NCBI RefSeq assembly: GCF_048564905.1
Contig: NC_132992.1
Coordinates: 95,555,001-95,619,000 of the forward strand
Length of the DNA: 64,000 bases
Direction: 5' to 3'
Source of the DNA: Vicugna pacos
Taxonomy: Eukaryota > Chordata > Mammalia > Artiodactyla > Camelidae
Positions 58,110 to 64,000 of this stretch are shown here, in pieces. A program made the translations under genes and the position numbers. The first letter of the stretch is position 1, and each line of letters begins with the position of its first letter. Under the pieces are notes generated by a model. It ran no database searches and was not told the DNA's origin. It worked only from the letters and a program-made list of their open reading frames with translations.

Positions 58110-58124
58110 CCACCAGGGGGTGTG
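58110..58124 (+). promoter_or_regulatory. Candidate CTCF site just downstream of the V RSS
   Basis: CCACCAGGGGGTGTG lies 24 bp after the nonamer. In mouse, D-proximal V genes (7183 and Q52 families) carry a CTCF site directly downstream of their RSS that promotes accessibility during RAG scanning. Same strand and relative place here. Identified from the word and position. Confidence 0.55.
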
Positions 58125-59124
58125 CAAGACTCACAGAACAGAAAGACCAGCCCCAGGAGCAAGTGCAGAGGCGGGTGGAAAGGGGCTTCCTGTCTCTGTC
58201 AGGGATTTCCTCTACAGCCTCCCCCCAGGACATTTTGTGTTGTGCTCCACGTAGCCCTAATTTCTCATCTTCTCAGCGCAGCCGACAGAGAAGGAAGTGA
58301 CACTGTCTGTTTAGAGATGAGCCACCACCAGTGAGGAGGGCTGTCCCCTCTCCAGGCTCCTGTCCCTCCCCTTCTGTCCTGACAAGAGGGCTTCCTGAGG
58401 GCTTTCATCATCTGTGAGAAACACCAGCGGAGCCCAGTCACCCTGTGAGCTGCTCTCGTGTTCCAGGCGCACACTGACTCCACGCCTGTGAGAATCCCGC
58501 CGGGACACTTGCCCCAGGCGGCTCGTCCTCTCGCCATGCGTTCCTCCCTCACACGTTGTCACTGTGGTGGGCACTGATGATCACAGGTGCCCTCCTTCTG
58601 TGCCTGTCCCTGAGTCTCCGGGGTGTAGACACAGCCCATCTACAAGGTGCAGCTCTCAGGTTTCCACGTGAATACTGCAGGACAACAAGCGAAGGGACGT
58701 GTGCCCTTTACAGCAGCGCTGGGCCATGTTCTGGGCAGGTCTCTGAAAGCAGTTCGAGGGGCCATGTTCTAAGAAGCATCTCAGTTTCCACATAGACAAT
58801 CTGCACAGATATCGAGAACCAGCCCCACAGAGACCTACCCCCTCCCTGCCCTCTGCTGTCTGTTGATTGTCTCACAAAGCCCACCTCAGCACTGCCTGCT
58901 GGCTCCCTCTGCCCAAATTCTCACTAAATCTCTCCTAGACCGTGGGCTTTCCGGGGCTGGAGTCCTTCTCACTATTCCCAGAACCTCCACCAGATGCCAG
59001 ACAGAGTGAGGTTCCGTAACGAACCTCAGCGGTGAGGACAGAGACCTACACGGTGTTGAAAGGGGAGTGCACTGCTTAAAACAGGTTTTAGAAGAAAAAT
59101 GACATATCAAAAACAGCAAAACTG
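58125..59124. other. 3' flank of the IGHV3-type gene
   Basis: About 1 kb, nothing else recognised. Confidence 0.45.
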
Positions 59125-62100
59125 GGAGACAGTCAAGATGGAGGTGTAGAAGGAGGCCGTGCTCACCCTCTCCCCCGAATACCACAAAAACCGCATCTGC
59201 AAATGGAGCAAATCTCACAGACTGCCTACTGAACTTTGGCAGAGTATCTCTTACAATTGGAAACACAAGGAAATACTCACAAAACCGGATGGGAAAAAAA
59301 AAAAATCAGTGCAGGAGCTGCCCCCTGGGGAGGGAGTGGAGAAGGAGGAAAAGTGCGCTCACTCCAGGAGGCCCCCTCTCCAGCAGGAAGGTCAGCAGGG
59401 ATAGAAAAGGAGCTTCAGAAGCTTGGAGGGAAAATTCGTAGCGACTTGGCAGACAGAACTGGGACAAACCAGCACAGAGGGTCTCTGCCATCCCTAGCTC
59501 TAGGTGTGAGCCAGTGAGGGTGGGCTGGGTGGGGCTGCTGGAGCTCAGGCTCCTGTGGATGATCCCGGGCAGAAGGCTGGTGCTGAGTGTGCATAGGCAG
59601 CCACAGTAGGCAGAGTGCGGTGCAGGCTGCGGGTAGAAGTGTGCAAAACAGGCTGGGTCAACCCCCACGACAGCACCACTGCTGGGGCACGTGGGGAGGG
59701 GTGCAAAGCAGCCCAGCCCCAGCAGTCGTCATCATGAGCCCAGAGGGCACTGCTCAGCACCGTTGTGGCACACATTGCCCTAGAAGAGGGGTGGGGCTCA
59801 GAAACCGCAGGCCTCTCAGCGTTCTCTGGGGGGCACCGTCCCTGCAGCGAGGCTCCGGGGCAGAGGTGGGGCTGACACCTGAATCCATGTCCAGGGTCCT
59901 GTGACTTTGCAGGTGGGACTGAGACTTGTTTCAAGCCCCAGGCTGTGGTGGCAGATTTGCATAGCTGGTGCCTTTGTGGACCCACACTTCTGAGGTAACC
60001 TAGTGGGCTTCTGGTGCTTGATGTGGGGCAAGCCTGGTGCTGACAGTGGCCCTGCGTACCCGACGTGGACATGGGGCTGAGGTCGGGGCTGACCCGTGGC
60101 TCATGGTGGATCCAGGTCCCAGTGCCTGATGTCAGTGGATCTGCACTGGTGGCTCTGCAGGGCAGAACCTGGGGACACCAGAGTGGGTTGCTGATATTCC
60201 CCTGGCTGAGGGGGGACAAGGGCAGCAACTGCAGAGTGCACTTTGGAAGCCCAAGTAACTAGTGGTGGGCGACAGCACAAGGGCCCTTGCCAGCGGTCGT
60301 CTCCTGTGGAGGAGTATTCTGGGGCTCGTCTTCCAGCAGAAGTGCTCCAATCCCGCCTGCCACACACTGCAGCTCAGAAACGGGTCTGGACTCTTCGACT
60401 CCTACAGTAGGGGAGCAGGCCCGGCTCTGACAACCACAGAGCAAAGAGGAGGCCCAGTTCAACAGCCAGGGCAGGCTCTGGTCACAACACCAGCCACACC
60501 CCTGATCAAGGGGACAAAAACCAGCACACATGTAGGAAAGACACTAAAAACTGTCCTTGCGACAAAATTGTTAGATTTGCACAGTCTACCCATTTGAAAA
60601 AAACAGCCCTTCAGACACAGCAGGTAATTGACACGTCTACACCCACAGCCAGAGAGGTGCAAGCAACGTGAGGGGGAGCTGCTCCCGAGTAAAGGCACCA
60701 GAGAAGTTCCCTGAAAGAATAAACAATAAAACAGACCCGACAGTCTGCTAGAGCCTAATTCAAAAAGGAGACGACAAAAAGCACTAAGGAAATAAGAAAG
60801 ACCATCAACAGAAATGTAGAATACAGGGTTTTCTAAAATGGAAATAGAAACTGTAAAGAGGAGCCAATTAAAATCGGAAAACTCAGTTGCTGAGATAAAG
60901 CTGAGCCAAACGCAGTCAACAGAAGACTAAATAATACAGAAGAACGAATAAGTGACTTAGATGACGGGATAATGGAAACCACCCGATCACATCAAAGCAG
61001 CAGGCAGAAGAGCAAACGGAGACCAACGAAAGCAACATGAGGGACCTATGGGGTGATATAAAGCAGGCCAACCTCCACATAACAGGGGTCCCGGAAGGAG
61101 AAGAAAGGGGAAAGGGATCAAACAGGTACTTGAAGAAGTCATGACCGAAAACTTCCCGAACTTCAAGAAGGAAACAGATATCCAGGTACAGGAAGCAGAG
61201 AGGGCCCCAAACAAGAAGAACCTTAACAGGTCTACACCAAGACATATTATAATTAAGATGGCCAAAGTTAAAGATAAAGAAAAGATTCTAAAGGCTGCAA
61301 GAGAAAAAAAAAGAGGAGTTACAGGGGTCCCCCCATAAGGCTCTCAGCTGACTCCTCTGCACAAACACTGCAGGCCAGAAGGGAGGGGCAGCATACACTC
61401 ACAGTCCTGAGTGAGAAGAAGCTGCAGCCTAGGATACTCTATCCAGCAGGGCTATCCTTTAGGATAGGAGGAGAGATAAAGAGCTTCACAGGCAAGCAAA
61501 AACTAGAAGAGTTCAGCAACACTAAACCCACGCTACAGGAAATGGTGGAAGGTCTGCTGTAAATAGAGAAGAAGCAGGAAGCTACTTTCTTCAATTATGG
61601 AAAGCCATAATTGAAGCATGAAAATATCAGAGAACTAAGAGAATAAACATGAAAATGTGAAAGAGGACATAAAAATCAAGTTGTGGGAGAGGGGAACAAG
61701 AAAACAATTTTCTTTTCATTCTTCTTAGGATGTGTTTGAGCCTGCATGACCACCAGTCTAAAGCAAACAGATACAGTAATGGGTTAACATACTTGAAAAA
61801 CAGGGTAACCACAAATCAAAAGCATACAGTAGAGTCACATACATCAAAAAGAAACCAAGCTGACACAAAAGAAAGTTGTCAAACCAGAAAAGGAAACAAA
61901 AACAAAAAGAAAAGAACAAAGAAGAAATGCCAAATTAACCAGAAAACATAGTTTAAAATGCCAATAAACACACGTCTATCAATAATTATCATGGATGTCA
62001 ATGCTCCAGTCAAAAGACACAGAGCAGCAAACCAGATAATAAAACAAAAGCCTACAATATGCTGCCTGCAAGAGACCCACTTGAGGGTGAAGGACACACA

Positions 62101-63690
62101 TAGTTTGAAAGTGAGAGGGTGGAAAAAGGTATTCCATGCAAACAGAAATGGCAAGAAAGCAGGAGTAGCAATACTCCTATCAGACAAAAGAGGCTTTAAA
62201 ACAAAGGCCATAAACAGGAAAAAATGACATTATGTAATAATAAAAGTAGAAATACAAGACGAGGATATTGCATTTGTTAACATACATGCACCCAGCATAG
62301 GAGCCTCTGAATATATGAAACTAATACAAACAGACTGAAAGGGGAAAGCTGATGTGAGCACAGTGACAGCAGGGACTGCAACACCCACTAACGCCCTGGA
62401 CAGAACTCCCAGGCAGAAAACTAACGAGGCAACCGAGATACCAAATGGCACAAAGGAACAGTTGGGCTCAGCTGATATTTTAAGATGTTACATTACCCCC
62501 CAATAGTATATACTTCCTTTTCAAGTGTGCATGGAAACTTCTCAAGGATAGACCACATACTCGGCACGAAAGAAGCCTCAACAGATTTAAGAGGATAGAA
62601 TTTATTTTGAGCATCAGTTTTGACCACAATGTCATGAAACTAGAAATCAATCACAGAAAGAAAAATAAGAAAACAAACTGCACGGAGACTAAACAACATG
62701 CTGCTAAAAACCAATGTGTCGACAAAAACATCAAAGGAAAAATTTAAAAATACCCTGAGACAAATGACAATGAAAACACAACCACACAAAATCTACAGGA
62801 CGCAGACAAAGCCATCCTAAGAGGGAAGAGCACAGCGGTACAGATCTTCCTCAAAAAAGAATGACCTCAAATAAACCACCTAACCTGCCACCTGAAAGAA
62901 TTAGAGAAAGAACAGTGAGCAAAACCTGAAGTCAGCATCAGGAAAGAAATAATAAAAATTAGGGAGGAACTGAATAAAATAGAGACCGGAAAAAAAAAAA
63001 AAACAATAGAAAAAAATCAATCAAACCAAGAGCTGTTTTTTTTTAAAGAGTGAAAAAAGAATCAACAAACCTCTGGCCAGCTTCACCAAGAAGGAAAGAG
63101 AGGATACAAGTGAACAAAATAAGAAAGGAAAATGGAGAAATTACAGCCAATACCACAGACATTCAAAAGACCACTAGAGAACACTATGAACAACTATATG
63201 GCAACAGATTGGACACCCTAAAGGAAACGGACAAGGTTCTGGAAACATAAAGTCTACCAAACTGAATCAAGAAAAAATAGATCCTTTGAACAGAATGATC
63301 ACTAGAAGTGACCAGAATCAGCAACAAAAACCTCCCTGCAAACAAACGTCACTGGGGAAATTTGCAGGAAAGTGGTCACCACATGCAGATGGCGTGGCAC
63401 TTTACGTAGAAGCCCTAAGGCTCCACGCAAAACGACTGGAGCTGATGAAGGAATTCGGCAAGGCAGCAGAACACAGGATTAGCACAGAGAAATCGGCTGC
63501 ATTTCTTTCCACTAACAATAAAATATCAGAATGGCTGCTATCAAAAAGAACACAAATGACAAATGTTGTCGAGGATGTGGAGAAAAGGGAACCCCTGTAC
63601 ACTGTTGTTGGGGATGTAAATTGGAGCAGCCACTGTGGAAAACAGTATGGGGATTTCTCAAAATACTCAGATGAGAACTATTACATTGTT
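59125..63690 (+). mobile_element. LINE-1 with 5' UTR, ORF1 and broken ORF2, decayed
   Basis: Starts at an L1-type 5' UTR (GACAGTCAAGATGGAGGTGT). ORF1 remains lie at about 60730-61560: the frame from 61141 gives ENFPNFKKETDIQVQEAERA and HIIIKMAKVKDKEKILKAA, then a C-terminal part in another frame. ORF2 starts at about 61990 with MDVNAPVKRHRAANQII and ICCLQETHL (endonuclease). After the early RT region (about 63250) sequence jumps to the ORF2 3' portion ([13 protein letters not shown], then [17 protein letters not shown]), so most of the RT is deleted. Many stops and shifts. The 5' end is present but the element is dead. Confidence 0.8.
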
Positions 63691-64000
63691 GTGGAAAAAT
63701 GTGCTACAGCTCGGTGTTACAGCTCAGTTGTGTCAGCAACCTGGGTCCAGGCGGGAGACCAAGCAGCACTCGGAGAGCTGGAGAACTCAGGTTTACTACG
63801 CCAGCGGGCCCAGAGGAGTCGGCACTCCAAGCTCTGGACCCCGTCTGTAGGTTTACACAGGATTTCATAGGCTGCCAGTGTACACTTTGCAACATCACAT
63901 GCAAATGAGGTATAACGAAAGTTGACTAATTAGGAACAAGCTTTGCAGAAATGGACAAATCAGGAGGGAGAGATAACCAATCAGGAGTGAGCTCCATGCA
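63691..64000 (-). mobile_element. LTR-like fossil, cut by the window end
   Basis: The stretch starting TGTGCTACAGCTCGGTGTTA and including GCACTCGGAGAGCTGGAGAA and ACCAATCAGGAGTGAGCTCC has the character of an ERV LTR read antisense. It abuts the L1 end. Family not determined; it runs off the window. Confidence 0.4.

Overview
The window is mammalian and holds the diversity end of an immunoglobulin heavy-chain (IGH) locus from a camelid. Three things point to a camelid: joining segments read YRYLEVWGQG, NALDAWGQG, EYDYWGQGTQ, QFEYWGQG, DFGSWGQGTQ and MDYWGKG, which is the camelid JH repertoire; a V segment carries the camelid [11 protein letters not shown] framework 3; and the SINEs are tRNA-Ala-derived camelid (vic-1 type) elements. 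The JH6 form DFGSWGQGTQ is the one I associate with alpaca and llama, so a New World camelid is my best guess (inference).

Layout, left to right on the + strand; the D-J-C part is read on the minus strand. 79-801: IGHM exons CH2 and CH1. About 1.2-4.86 kb: switch mu, a 3.7 kb array of CAGCTCAGCC-type pentamers and decamers with long higher-order duplications. 6.45-6.76 kb: intronic enhancer E-mu, followed by AT-rich DNA. 7.6-10.0 kb: six intact JH segments (J7 to J2) and two JH pseudogenes. 10.39-10.45 kb: an IGHD7-27/DQ52-like D segment. 10.5-31 kb: a 20.7 kb spacer filled by LINE fragments, camelid SINEs and several solo LTRs. 31.2-37.1 kb: five D segments with 12-bp-spacer RSS on both sides. 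37.1-52.7 kb: V-D intergenic DNA with an old L1, an LTR-like stretch and a 350 bp GT-rich tract. 52.8-53.3 kb: an IGHV1-type pseudogene. 57.5-58.1 kb: an intact IGHV3-type V gene. 59.1-63.7 kb: a decayed L1 and then an LTR-like end.

The parts form one recombination machine. V (23-bp-spacer RSS), D (12/12) and J (22-23) obey the 12/23 rule. E-mu drives germline transcription, S-mu is the donor for class switching, and IGHM encodes the first expressed isotype.

The outstanding oddity is that both V genes lie on the + strand, opposite to D, J and C. If the assembly is right, they can only join by inversion. Other points worth checking are a tandem duplication that created the J6/J5 pair from the J4/J3 pair (and so both Gln-108 J segments), a D with two cysteines, and a V with VH hallmarks but Ser in place of Trp-47.
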